Positions 45,485-54,091 of a stretch of 64,000 bases of DNA are shown here, piece after piece; the stretch's first letter is position 1; every line of letters starts with the position of its first letter. Origin of the DNA: Streptomyces cacaoi (lineage in GTDB: Bacteria > Actinomycetota > Actinomycetes > Streptomycetales > Streptomycetaceae); NCBI RefSeq assembly GCF_006539165.1, contig NZ_BJMM01000002.1, positions 186,001 through 250,000 of the forward strand, given 5' to 3'. A program made the translations under genes and the position numbers. The notes under the pieces were generated by a model. That model did no database searches. It saw only the letters and a list, made by a program, of their open reading frames with translations, and had not been told where the DNA came from.

Positions 45485-46501
45485 TCAGCGCGCTCCGCAG
45501 GAGGCGCGGACGACCAGTTCGGTGGGGACGGTGAAGTGGGCGGGAGGAGCGCCGTGTTCGATCGCGTCGAGGAGCATCCGCACGGCGGCCGACCCCATTT
45601 CGCGGAAGGGCTGGCGCACCGTGGTCAGCGGGGGCCGCATCACCCGGGCGATGGGCGAGTCGTCGAACCCGGCGACGGCGAGGTCCTCCGGAACCCGGCG
45701 CCCCTCGGTGTGCGCCACGTTGAGCACGCCGAACGCGATCTCGTCCCAGGCGGCCGCGACGGCGTCGGGCCCCGCCGCGAGCAGCTCGCCGAGCTCCTCG
45801 GCGGTGGGCTCCCGGTCGGCGGGCAGCACGGTCAGCTCCGGGTCGTAGGGCAGCCCCGCCTCGCGCAGCGCGTCCTGGTAGCCCTCGAAGCGCTCCTGTG
45901 CGAAGGCGTCGTCCAACTGCCCGCCCGCGAAGGCCACCCGCTTCCGGCCGGTGCCGACGAGATGGCGGACGAGATCGCGGAAGCCCGCGCGGTTGGTGCT
46001 CTCCACGTACGGCAGGTCCAGCCGGTGTCCGCGGTCGTCGATGACGACGGCGGGCGGGCCGGTGTGGGCGAGCGCGCCCACGTGCCGCGGGGTGCCCTCG
46101 GGCATCAGCAGGATCAGCCCGTCGATCGAGAGCGCGGGCAGGGTGCGGGTGACGAACTCGCGCTCGGCGCGCTCGCCCGGGTGCAGCGGCTGGACGAGCA
46201 GGTGCAGTCCCCGGCGCGCGGTCTCCTCGGCGATGCCGTACTGGATGTCGGCGTAGCCCCACCAGTGGGTGAGCGGCATCAGCAGGCCGATCGTGTCGTG
46301 CCTGCCGGTGCGCAGGGCACGGGCGCCGGCGTGCGGGAACCAGCCCAGCTCCGCGGCGACCTCCCGGACCCGCTCGCGGGTGGCCGCGCCCACGTCCCGG
46401 TGGTCGTTGAGCGCGCGGGAGACGGTGGGCTTGCTCACCCCGGCCGCGCGGGCGATGTCGGCGATGGTCACCCGGGCCCGGCCCGGTGAAGCCTCCTGCA
46501 T
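45485..46501 (-). CDS. LacI-family repressor
   Basis: This 338-aa regulator has an N-terminal HTH (VTIADIARAAGVSKPTVSRAL, residues about 9-29) with hinge, and a periplasmic-binding-protein-like effector domain ending VVRASCGAR. It is upstream of the MFS and GH3 genes on the same strand and likely represses them and itself. Palindromic sites at 46572-46610 are candidate operators. ATG 46501 (AGGGG upstream) puts the HTH at the normal distance; GTG 46540 would add 13 residues. Confidence 0.9.
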   Translation of the reverse strand: MQEASPGRARVTIADIARAAGVSKPTVSRALNDHRDVGAATRERVREVAAELGWFPHAGARALRTGRHDTIGLLMPLTHWWGYADIQYGIAEETARRGLHLLVQPLHPGERAEREFVTRTLPALSIDGLILLMPEGTPRHVGALAHTGPPAVVIDDRGHRLDLPYVESTNRAGFRDLVRHLVGTGRKRVAFAGGQLDDAFAQERFEGYQDALREAGLPYDPELTVLPADREPTAEELGELLAAGPDAVAAAWDEIAFGVLNVAHTEGRRVPEDLAVAGFDDSPIARVMRPPLTTVRQPFREMGSAAVRMLLDAIEHGAPPAHFTVPTELVVRASCGAR

Positions 46502-46571
46502 GGGCACCCCTGTGTGCTCTGCCGTCCGGTCGTTCGTCACTCGGGAGCCGGCGTGCGCCTCCCGAGTCCTT

Positions 46572-46610
46572 GGAACGTTTCCGAAATCGATTCCGGAACT
46601 GTTCTGGAAC
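46572..46610. promoter_or_regulatory. Cluster of LacI-type half-site dyads
   Basis: Three adjacent dyads are present: GGAACGTTTCC (46572-46582), CGAAATCGATTCCG (46582-46595, one mismatched pair) and GTTCTGGAAC (46601-46610, GTTC/GAAC arms). They lie 71-109 bp upstream of the lacI start and fit autoregulation. Confidence 0.5.
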
Positions 46611-46746
46611 GTATCTCCGCACGGAGAGGAGGCGCAAGAGTCCGGGGGAACACCGGGGTGCGACGGCCGTCACACCCCGTGCCGCGCCGTGCCCCGAGCC
46701 GTTTTCCGCCGGGCCGGACGGGAACCCGGGCCGCGAGGTGATCGAC

Positions 46747-46947
46747 ATGCCCGAACCCGGCAGCAAGAGCTACGACATCCACCGGGCGCGACGGCGCAAG
46801 GAGAAGGAGAAGACCGGGGAGGCCGACCGCAAGCAGGCCAACGAGGAGGCCAAGCGGGACATGGAGCAGGACCCCAAGTGGCGCCCCTCGGGACCGCACT
46901 CCGACCGCGGCCGCGGCCCGAAGAGCGAACGCCCCGGCTCCCACTGA
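46747..46947 (+). CDS. Small highly charged hypothetical protein, 66 aa
   Basis: This protein begins MPEPGSKSYDIHRARRRKEKEK and is rich in Lys, Arg, Glu and Asp throughout, with no membrane or signal segment; it is probably helical or disordered. GAGGTG lies 6 nt upstream of the ATG. Codon bias is coding-like. Function is unknown. It is divergent from lacI and convergent with the alcohol dehydrogenase. Confidence 0.6.
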   Translation: MPEPGSKSYDIHRARRRKEKEKTGEADRKQANEEAKRDMEQDPKWRPSGPHSDRGRGPKSERPGSH

Positions 46948-46977
46948 GGGCCCCGTCCCGGCGGGGCCGCCACAGCC

Positions 46978-47026
46978 GCCGCCGTCCCGGCGCGTCCCCG
47001 GGGAGCCGGGCGTCCGGGACGGCGGC
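46978..47026. terminator. First of two terminator hairpins between convergent genes
   Basis: Arms of 13 bp (46978-46990 and 47014-47026) around a GC-rich loop, 31 bp past the small gene's stop. Confidence 0.55.
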
Positions 47027-47029
47027 GTG

Positions 47030-47065
47030 CGCACCGGCCGGGCGGCGCGCCGCCCGGCCGGTGCG
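47030..47065. terminator. 36-bp perfect palindrome, bidirectional terminator
   Basis: Positions 47030-47047 are the exact reverse complement of 47048-47065, giving a very stable hairpin or cruciform. It ends 2 bp before the stop codon of the alcohol dehydrogenase gene and serves both converging units. Confidence 0.75.
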
Positions 47066-47067
47066 GC

Positions 47068-48216
47068 TCAGGCCGGGAGCATGCCCGAGGGGTCCAGCAG
47101 CCGGCGGATGGCCGAGCCGTCCGCCAGCGCCTCCAGGGCCTCGTTCAGCTCCCCGGTCGCCAGCGGGAGCGTCCCCGTGTGCAGCTCCTCGACCGGCATC
47201 AGACCGGCCCGCCACAGGCCCAGATAGCGGGGGATGTCCCGCTGCGGCACGGCGTCGCCCATGTAGGAGCCCACGAGGGACTTGCCCTCGCCCGCGAAGG
47301 CCAGCGCCGGCACGGAGTCCAGCATCCGGCCGGGCGCCGGGAGCCCCGCCGAGACGACCGTCCCGTCCCGTGCGACGGCCGCCATGCAGGCGGCGACGAC
47401 GGACGGGCTGCCCACCGCCTCGACGGCGAACCGGGCGCCGCCGCCGGTGACATCCGCGACGCCCTCGGCCGCCTCCTCGGGCGTGAACGCGTGCGAGGCG
47501 CCCAGCCGCAGGGCCAGCTCCCGCTTGGCGGGCACCGGGTCGACCGCCACCAGCGGGGAGGCGCCCGCGGCACGCGCCCCCAGCACGGCGGACAGGCCGA
47601 CCCCGCCCAGCCCGAACACGACGGCCGACTGGCCGGGCCGCAGCCCGGCCGTGTTGACGACCGCGCCCGCCCCCGTGAGCACGGCGCAGCCGAACAGCGC
47701 GGCGACGGTGAACGGCACATCGTCCGGCACCGGCACCAGCGACTCCTGGGCCACCACGACGTGCTGCGAGAACGCCGAGACGCCCAGCTGGTGGTGGACC
47801 GTGCGGCCTGCCGTGTCGCGCAGCAGCGACGGCCCGTGCAGCAGCCCGCCCGAGCCGTTGGCCTCGGCCGCCGCCGGGCAGAACGCGGGCCGGCCCTCCG
47901 CGCAGGACGCGCAGTGCCCGCAGCCGGGGACGAACACCAGCACCACATGGTCGCCGGCCGCCACCCGGGACACCCCGGGCCCGGTCTCCTCCACCACGCC
48001 GGCCGCCTCGTGCCCCAGCGCCATCGGCAGCGGACGGACCCGGTCGCCGTTGACGACCGACAGATCCGAGTGGCACAGCCCCGCCGCGGCGATCCGCACC
48101 AGGACCTCACCCTCCCGCGGCGCCCCCAGCTCCAGCTCCTCGACCTCGACGGGGGCGCTCGTGCCGTAGGGGCGCGCGGTGCACACCTCACGCAGAACGG
48201 CGGCCCGTGTCCTCAT
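47068..48216 (-). CDS. Zinc-dependent alcohol dehydrogenase
   Basis: This 382-aa medium-chain dehydrogenase has catalytic zinc ligands in GLCHSDLS and GHEAAGVV, the structural lobe CGHCASCAEGRPAFC and the NAD site FGLGGVGLSA. It resembles class III/mycobacterial-type aldehyde-alcohol dehydrogenases. It is the last gene of the seven-gene polyol operon; the start overlaps the ABM gene's stop by 4 bp. The substrate may be an alcohol or aldehyde made by the upstream enzymes. Confidence 0.88.
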   Translation of the reverse strand: MRTRAAVLREVCTARPYGTSAPVEVEELELGAPREGEVLVRIAAAGLCHSDLSVVNGDRVRPLPMALGHEAAGVVEETGPGVSRVAAGDHVVLVFVPGCGHCASCAEGRPAFCPAAAEANGSGGLLHGPSLLRDTAGRTVHHQLGVSAFSQHVVVAQESLVPVPDDVPFTVAALFGCAVLTGAGAVVNTAGLRPGQSAVVFGLGGVGLSAVLGARAAGASPLVAVDPVPAKRELALRLGASHAFTPEEAAEGVADVTGGGARFAVEAVGSPSVVAACMAAVARDGTVVSAGLPAPGRMLDSVPALAFAGEGKSLVGSYMGDAVPQRDIPRYLGLWRAGLMPVEELHTGTLPLATGELNEALEALADGSAIRRLLDPSGMLPA

Positions 48217-48539
48217 GCCGGGGCCTCCGTGGCCGCGCCGGTGCCGCGCGGCGCCAGGCGCACCACGTCGCGGGACTCCAGCAGCGGGACCACACCCTCC
48301 AGCACGTGGCGGCGGAAGTGCGCGGAGGCGCAGTGGGCCGTGAAGTCCTCCTCGGCGTCGTACTCCTCGTACAGGACGACGGTGCGCGGGTCCTCGGTGC
48401 CCTGGTGCACCCGGTACTGCCGGTTGCCGGGCTCCCGCCGGGAGGCCGCGGCCATCTCGTCCAGCAGCGCCAGGACCTCGTCCTGCTTGCCGGGCAGGGT
48501 GCGGTACCGCGCCACGACGACATAACTCCCGTAACTCAT
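48213..48539 (-). CDS. ABM-domain (antibiotic biosynthesis monooxygenase-like) protein
   Basis: This 108-aa protein starts MSYGSYVVVARYRTLPGKQDEV and has the single ABM ferredoxin-like fold (QYRVHQGTEDPRTVVLYEEY, HCASAHFRRHV). Small ABM proteins are oxygenases, isomerases or scaffold-like proteins of unknown role. It lies 8 nt after glpP and overlaps the dehydrogenase, so it is an operon member. Confidence 0.8.
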   Translation of the reverse strand: MSYGSYVVVARYRTLPGKQDEVLALLDEMAAASRREPGNRQYRVHQGTEDPRTVVLYEEYDAEEDFTAHCASAHFRRHVLEGVVPLLESRDVVRLAPRGTGAATEAPA

Positions 48540-48547
48540 GTTCCCTC

Positions 48548-49177
48548 TCACTTCTCGGCGGCTTCGGCCAGGGCGTCCCGGGTCAGGTGCCACAGCCGGG
48601 GGTCGGAGGTGGCCGCGGCGACGGCGCCCAGTTCCAGCGCCTCGGCCACATCGGCGGCGGACTGCACGAAACCGGCGGCCACGTGCGGGGTCAGCGCGCG
48701 CAGCGACTCGGCCGACATGCGCGCGACGATCGGCGCCGGCATGACCTCCACGAGGTCCGGCAGGCCCCGGGAGACCGCGTCCAGGCTCCGGTTGAGGTTG
48801 GAGCGGTCGGTGACGAAGACCTTCTGCATCGTCAACAGGCCCAGCGGGCGGCCCTTTTCGACGAGGGACAGGCGGGTGCTGACCATCCCCGCCGCGCCCA
48901 GTTGCCGGAGGAACTCCAGCGCGCCCCGGTCCTGTGCGAGACCGGGGCTGGAGTCGACGTTGACGAAGACGGTCTTGCCCGCCCGGCCCAGCGCGGGCAC
49001 CACCTGCGGCAGCTTCCCGACCGGTATCGAGGCCAGGATGCACACCGAGGCCGGGGCGGTCAGGAAGTCCTTCAGATGCGGTGCGCCGACCACGGAGGCG
49101 ACGACCGGTACCTTCGCGAACGCCGCGGAGAGTCTCCGGTCGAGTGAGGTGGCGCTGGGCCGGTGCTGCGGGCTCAT
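48548..49177 (-). CDS. glpP: GlpP-family glycerol-3-phosphate-responsive antiterminator
   Basis: This 209-aa protein matches GlpP colinearly: ILASIPVGKLPQVVPALGRAGKTVFVNVD, GMVSTRLSLVEKGRPLGLLTMQKVF, and the terminal AGFVQSAADVAEALELGAVAAATSDPRLW (given as positions about 47-75, 96-120 and 169-197 for reference). In Bacillus GlpP with bound glycerol-3-phosphate acts on a leader terminator of glpD. Here the operon leader has a matching terminator-like hairpin (55580-55622). It suggests RNA-level control, rare in actinomycetes. Confidence 0.85.
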   Translation of the reverse strand: MSPQHRPSATSLDRRLSAAFAKVPVVASVVGAPHLKDFLTAPASVCILASIPVGKLPQVVPALGRAGKTVFVNVDSSPGLAQDRGALEFLRQLGAAGMVSTRLSLVEKGRPLGLLTMQKVFVTDRSNLNRSLDAVSRGLPDLVEVMPAPIVARMSAESLRALTPHVAAGFVQSAADVAEALELGAVAAATSDPRLWHLTRDALAEAAEK

Positions 49178-49195
49178 ACCTTCTCCGGTGTTTCG

Positions 49196-50749
49196 TCAGC
49201 TCAGCGGGGAGGTCCCGAATCGGCTGGGGAGGCCCAGCTTGCCAGGGTTGAGGATGCCCTTCGGATCCAGCGCCTCCTTCACCGCCGTGAACGTCGCGAA
49301 CCCGGCGCCGAGCGCGTCGGCCAGGTACGGGCCGCGCAGCAGCCCGCAGCCGTGGTGGTGGCTCAGGGCGGCGCCGTGCTCGATCAGGACCGCGTTCGCC
49401 GCGTCCCACACCGAGCGGTACCAGGCGCGGCGCTCGGCCGGGTCGACGTCGCCGCGCAGCGAGAAGTACACGCAGGCGCCGTCGGTGTAGGCGTGCGACT
49501 GGTGCGCCGAGGCGGCGAGCGTGCCGGGCACCGACCGGATCGCGGCGACCACCTCGTCGTAGATGACCGGCAGATCCTTCCAACTGGCCGCCATCTCCAG
49601 GGTGTCGGCGACGAAGCCGGGGGACTGCTTGAAGCCGTCGGAGGACTTGCCCACCAGCATCCGCTCGTCCAGCCAGCGCGCGAAGACCGTCTCGCTGTCC
49701 AGCTCGGGCCCGTACTCCTCGCACACCTCGCGGCTGACCCGCAGTGCCGCGTCGACCAGGGCCGGGTCGCCCTCGTCGGCGATCAGCAGCAGATTGGTGT
49801 CCGGCTGGTCGAAGTGGACGCCGCTCTCCAGCGCGTCGTACAGCCGCAGCACCGCGGGGGTCGCGCCGCGCTGGAGGATACGGCGGCACGCCTCCAGGCC
49901 CTGCGCGAACGTCTCGAAGCCGAACGCGAGCGCCTTGGCGTACTCCGGCAGCGGGTGCACCCGCAGCCGGGCCGAGACGATCACCCCGAGGGTGCCCTCC
50001 GAGCCGACGAACAGCTGGCGCAGATCGGGGCCCGTGGCCGCCCGGGAGTAGTCGCCGTAGGTGGCGCGGGTGCCGTCGGCGTGCACCACGTCCACCCCGA
50101 CGACCATGTCCTCGATCTTCCCGTAGCGGGTGGACAGTTGGCCCGCGCCCCGGCAGGCGATCCAGCCGCCCACGGTGGACAGGGCGAAGGCCGACGGCCA
50201 GTGGCCCGTCGTCACGCCGTGGGTCTCCTGGAGCTCCTTCTCGAACAGGTCGCCGAACATGCCCGCCTGGACGTCCACGACCTGCGACTCCGCGTCGTAG
50301 GACAGGATCCGGTCGAGTCCGCACACATCGAGGACCACGCCGCCGAACACCGGCAGCGCGGCACCGGTCACATTGCTCCGGCCCGCCGAGGCGGTGACCG
50401 GTATGCCCTCCTCGTGGCAGATCCGCAGCACCGCCGCCACCTGCTCCTCGTCGGCGGCCTCCACCACCACGGCCTGCGGCGTGGCCGGGCTGCCCGCCGT
50501 CTCGCCGATCATCGAGCCCGCCCACCAGTCACGGGTGCGGGTCACCACCTCCTCGCGCCCGGTGTGCACGGCCTTCGCCGCGCCGCGCAGCCGCTCCACG
50601 ACGGCGTCCGGCACCTCGACCGGGTCGCTCTGGAGCGCCGCGGGGCCGTCCCCCACGGGGGTGCGCTGTGCCCAGCTGGACGGGCTGGGGGCGCCGACGG
50701 TGTAACGGCCCCGGTTGAACGGGTTGGTGATCGTCTGACGGCTGATCAT
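49196..50749 (-). CDS. FAD-binding oxidoreductase, alkylglycerone-phosphate synthase-like
   Basis: This 517-aa protein has the VAO-type FAD domain (VVVEAADEEQVAAVLRIC, GRSNVTGAALP, GSEGTLGVI) and the C-terminal HHHG motif (LSHHHGCGLLRGPYL) characteristic of alkyldihydroxyacetonephosphate synthases. True synthases exchange an acyl for an alkyl group on dihydroxyacetone phosphate; bacterial relatives include sugar- or hydroxyacid-oxidising enzymes. Between GlpD-like and GlpP genes, a three-carbon phosphate substrate is plausible. The ATG overlaps the GlpD stop (ATGA). Confidence 0.82.
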   Translation of the reverse strand: MISRQTITNPFNRGRYTVGAPSPSSWAQRTPVGDGPAALQSDPVEVPDAVVERLRGAAKAVHTGREEVVTRTRDWWAGSMIGETAGSPATPQAVVVEAADEEQVAAVLRICHEEGIPVTASAGRSNVTGAALPVFGGVVLDVCGLDRILSYDAESQVVDVQAGMFGDLFEKELQETHGVTTGHWPSAFALSTVGGWIACRGAGQLSTRYGKIEDMVVGVDVVHADGTRATYGDYSRAATGPDLRQLFVGSEGTLGVIVSARLRVHPLPEYAKALAFGFETFAQGLEACRRILQRGATPAVLRLYDALESGVHFDQPDTNLLLIADEGDPALVDAALRVSREVCEEYGPELDSETVFARWLDERMLVGKSSDGFKQSPGFVADTLEMAASWKDLPVIYDEVVAAIRSVPGTLAASAHQSHAYTDGACVYFSLRGDVDPAERRAWYRSVWDAANAVLIEHGAALSHHHGCGLLRGPYLADALGAGFATFTAVKEALDPKGILNPGKLGLPSRFGTSPLS

Positions 50750-52428
50750 GCTGCTGCTCCTTCGCGGTCCCCGAACAGGACCTGCTTCTCGTGGCGTACG
50801 GAATCGAGGTACGCGGACACCTGCCGCTCCACCTCGGCGTCGGACAGGCCCAGCTCCCGGCCGAGCAGGGCACCGACCTCGGGCGCCGCCTCGGCGGAGG
50901 CGTCCCGGGCGAACAGCCGGGCCCGCAGCCGGCGCGAGAGCACGTCGTCCACCGAGCGGGCCAGCTCGGCACGGGCCGCGTAGACGACCTCGGCCCGGGT
51001 GTAGGGCAGCGAGGCGACGACGGGCTCGGCGAGCGAGGGGTCCTCGGCGATCAGGTCGTGCACGAACCGTGCCTCGGTGCCGTACCGCTCGCCCAGGTGC
51101 GCGGCGAGCCCGCCGGAGGCGGCGACGGCCTCGGCGTCGTAGCCGGCACCGCCCAGCAGCGGCAGATGCACGGTGCGGCTGCGCGCCTTCTGGCCGAGCA
51201 CGCCCAGCACCTTGTCGACGACGAGTTCGCCCATGTGCCGGCTGGTGGTCAGCTTGCCGCCGGTCACCGTCACCATGCCGGTGGGGCCGACGGTGATGTG
51301 GTGGTCGCGGCTCATGTCGAGCGTCGCGCCCTCCTTCTTGCCGACGAGCGGACGCAGGCCGCCGATCGAGCCGAGCACGTCGTCGGGGGTCAGCTCGGCG
51401 TCGAAGGCGGTGCGTGCGCCCTGGAGGAGGAACTCCATCTCCTCCCGGGTGCAGTGCACGTCGTCGACGGAGCCCGTGTAGTCGGTGTCCGTGGTGCCCA
51501 GGACGACGGTGTCGCCCCAGCGGGTGCAGGTCGCGCGGCGGGCGCGGCCGGGTATCGGCACCGTCACCGTGCAGTCGATGCGCAGCTTGTGCCAGGGCAC
51601 CACGATGTGCACGCCCTTGGCCGGGCGCACCTGGTCGCTGTGCCCGGTGTCCGCCATCGCGTCCAGCCGGTCGCTCCACACACCCGTGGCGTTGACGACG
51701 GCACGCGCGCGGACCTCCAGCTCCTGCCCGTCGACCGTCACCCTGGCGCCGCTCGCCCGGCCGCCGCTGGTCAACAGGGCGTCGACCCGGGCCCCGTTGA
51801 GGACGGTGGCGCCCAGCGCCGCCGCCGTGCGGGCCACGGTCAGGGTCAGGCGCGCGTCGTCGGCGCGGCTGTCGAAGTAGAGCAGTCCGCCCCGCAGATG
51901 CTCGCTGCGCAGCGTCGGCGCGTGCGCCAGCACCTGCGGCACCGACAGCCGCTGGTGCAGCTTGCCGATGCGCCAGCCGCCCACCAGGTCGTACGTCCAC
52001 AGCAGGCCCTCGAAGCCCTTGGCCAGGCGGGGGTCGAACACGCCCTCCTGCTCCAGCACGGGGAAGAGGAACGGCAGCCGGTGCACCAGGTGCGGGGCGT
52101 TGCGCCGGAACCGGTGCCGCTCCAGCAGGGAGTGGCGCACCAGATTGACGTTGCCCTGCTCGATGTACCGCAGTCCGCCGTGCACCATCTTCGACGACTT
52201 CGACGAGGTGCCCGAGGCGAAGTCGTCCTTCTCCACCAGCGCCGTGCGCAGCCCCCGTGAGACCGCGTCCAGCGCCGTGTACACGCCCGTGATGCCGCCG
52301 CCGACGACCAGTACGTCGTACGGCTCGTCCGCGAGCTGCCGGGCGGCCCGCTCCCGGTCCAGCAGCAGGGCCGAGCGGCGCGTCGCCCGCGCCGAGCGCC
52401 CCGGCTTGCGGGCAGGCAAGGTGATCAC
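50746..52428 (-). CDS. glpD: Glycerol-3-phosphate dehydrogenase-like FAD enzyme
   Basis: This 560-aa flavoprotein has the N-terminal FAD site DVLVVGGGITGVYTALDA, DFASGTSSKSSKMVHGGLRYIE and the GlpD C-terminal helical domain (residues about 410-540). GlpD oxidises glycerol-3-phosphate to dihydroxyacetone phosphate with quinone; GlpD-like EryB enzymes act on tetritol phosphates. The GTG at 52428 has CTGGAG 7 nt upstream and lies 2 nt after the kinase stop. GlpP in the operon favours a glycerol-type substrate. Confidence 0.88.
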   Translation of the reverse strand: MITLPARKPGRSARATRRSALLLDRERAARQLADEPYDVLVVGGGITGVYTALDAVSRGLRTALVEKDDFASGTSSKSSKMVHGGLRYIEQGNVNLVRHSLLERHRFRRNAPHLVHRLPFLFPVLEQEGVFDPRLAKGFEGLLWTYDLVGGWRIGKLHQRLSVPQVLAHAPTLRSEHLRGGLLYFDSRADDARLTLTVARTAAALGATVLNGARVDALLTSGGRASGARVTVDGQELEVRARAVVNATGVWSDRLDAMADTGHSDQVRPAKGVHIVVPWHKLRIDCTVTVPIPGRARRATCTRWGDTVVLGTTDTDYTGSVDDVHCTREEMEFLLQGARTAFDAELTPDDVLGSIGGLRPLVGKKEGATLDMSRDHHITVGPTGMVTVTGGKLTTSRHMGELVVDKVLGVLGQKARSRTVHLPLLGGAGYDAEAVAASGGLAAHLGERYGTEARFVHDLIAEDPSLAEPVVASLPYTRAEVVYAARAELARSVDDVLSRRLRARLFARDASAEAAPEVGALLGRELGLSDAEVERQVSAYLDSVRHEKQVLFGDREGAAA

Positions 52429-52430
52429 AA

Positions 52431-54020
52431 TCAACTCCAGGTAGTGCTCTGCGACGGCCGGCGGGCCGCCGCGTCCGGTCCGGGAAGCGGCTCGCGCAGA
52501 TGCGCCGCCAGCAGCGCACGCCACTCGGCCCGCCGCTCCTCCCGCACGCTCCCGTTCTCCTCGGGCTCGAAGACGTCGCCCGTCGGCGACGCCGAGACGA
52601 TCTCGTCGATCTCGTCGAGGGAGGCCCACGTCCCCGTGCCGACGCCCGCGAGATAGGCGCTGCCGCGCAGGCTCGCGGTGGCCGCGTCGGCGACCCGCTC
52701 CAGCGGCATACCGACCAGCGCGGCCTGCATCCGCATCAGCGCGTCGCTGCCGGCGACCCCGCCGCCGGCCCGCAGCCGGGCCAGCGGGGCGCCCATCGTG
52801 GCCGTCACCCCGTCGACCAGGTCGCACACCGAGTGCGCGATGCCCTCCAGCACGGCGTGCGCCACGTCCTCCTTGGTGGTGGCCAGGCTCAGCCCGCTCA
52901 GCGCGCCCGTCGCCTCCGGCCGCCACACCGGCACCCGCACCCCGGCCAGCGCCGGGACGAAGCGCGGGCCGCCCGGCCGGTACCCGGAGCGGGCCGCCAG
53001 CTCGCCGATCTCCTGCGGCGAGCGGAACATCCCCAGGTCCTCGCAGAGCCAGCGCAGCGCCGAGCCCGTCGTCGAGCAGTACGCCTCCAGGCTGAAGACG
53101 GTCGTGGCGCCCTGCCGCCAGCCGGGCTGGGCCAGCACCCCGGCGATGTCCTCGCGCGGCCGGGCCGGCACCTCCCCCGTGGAGACGTCGACGAAGGCGC
53201 CGGTGCCGAACACACACATGCCGTGCCCGGCCTGCGGGCCGCCGAGCGCCAGCAGCGCCGCGTGCTGGTCGCCCATCGAGGCGGCCAGCGGGACGGCGAT
53301 GCCGAGGGTGTCCTCGTCGGTCGTGCCGAAGTGCTCGCCGTCGCCGGGGCAGTCGGCGCGCAGCTCGGGCAACAGCTCGGCGGGAAAGCCGAGATGGGTG
53401 ATCCACTCCGTGTCCCAGGCGTGCTCGCGCAGCAGATAGCCGCCGGTCGAGCCCGCGTTGGAGGCGGTCGTGGCGTAGGTGGCGCCGCCGGTCAGCTGCC
53501 AGATCAGCCAGGTGTCCACGGTGCCGAACCGCAGCCGCCCCTCCCGGTGCGCCGCCGCCACCTCGGGCCGCTCGGCGAGCTGCCGCGCCGCCCACAGGAA
53601 GGGCGAACGCGAGCCGACCGGCCGGCCCGTGCGCTCCAGCAGCACCGGATCCCACTCCGCCTCGTACGCGGCGAGATCCCGGGCGTACCGCCGGTCCTGC
53701 CAGACGACGGCGGGCAGCAGCGGCAGCCCGGTGACCGCGTCCCACAGGACGGCCGTGGCCCGCTGCGTCGTCAGCGCGACCGAGGTGGCGCGCACGCCCT
53801 GGTCCGCTGCGGCGGACAGCGCCCGCCGGGCGACGTCCAGCGTGGCCGTCCAGATCTCCATCGGGTCCTGCTCGACGGAGAGCGCGTCCGGGTGGCCGAC
53901 CCGCAGCGGCCGGTAGCAGACCTCGCCGGCCTTTCCGTCCGTGCCGACGACCGCTGCCCGCGTCCCCGTCGTGCCCTCGTCGATGGCGAGCACGCCCGTG
54001 CGCGCCGGCATGCCGCTCAT
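52431..54020 (-). CDS. FGGY-family glycerol kinase-like protein
   Basis: This 529-aa kinase has the FGGY domains: phosphate-1 motif LAIDEGTTGTRAAVV at the start, STGGYLL, GDQHAALLALG and the C-terminal GGGVAGSDALMRMQAAL signature. It most resembles glycerol/erythritol kinases in length and layout. The classical glycerol-kinase substrate residues (for example Arg-Glu near residue 83 and Trp/Tyr pairs) are not cleanly preserved by eye, so another polyol is possible. ATG 54020 follows AAGGAGC. The order MFS-kinase-dehydrogenase indicates uptake, phosphorylation and oxidation of one polyol. Confidence 0.82.
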   Translation of the reverse strand: MSGMPARTGVLAIDEGTTGTRAAVVGTDGKAGEVCYRPLRVGHPDALSVEQDPMEIWTATLDVARRALSAAADQGVRATSVALTTQRATAVLWDAVTGLPLLPAVVWQDRRYARDLAAYEAEWDPVLLERTGRPVGSRSPFLWAARQLAERPEVAAAHREGRLRFGTVDTWLIWQLTGGATYATTASNAGSTGGYLLREHAWDTEWITHLGFPAELLPELRADCPGDGEHFGTTDEDTLGIAVPLAASMGDQHAALLALGGPQAGHGMCVFGTGAFVDVSTGEVPARPREDIAGVLAQPGWRQGATTVFSLEAYCSTTGSALRWLCEDLGMFRSPQEIGELAARSGYRPGGPRFVPALAGVRVPVWRPEATGALSGLSLATTKEDVAHAVLEGIAHSVCDLVDGVTATMGAPLARLRAGGGVAGSDALMRMQAALVGMPLERVADAATASLRGSAYLAGVGTGTWASLDEIDEIVSASPTGDVFEPEENGSVREERRAEWRALLAAHLREPLPGPDAAARRPSQSTTWS

Positions 54021-54091
54021 GGCCGCTCCTTCTCGTCCGTGGTCCCTGTCGTGCGTACCGTCCCCGCCCCGGGCCGGGTGCCCGGCGCGGC

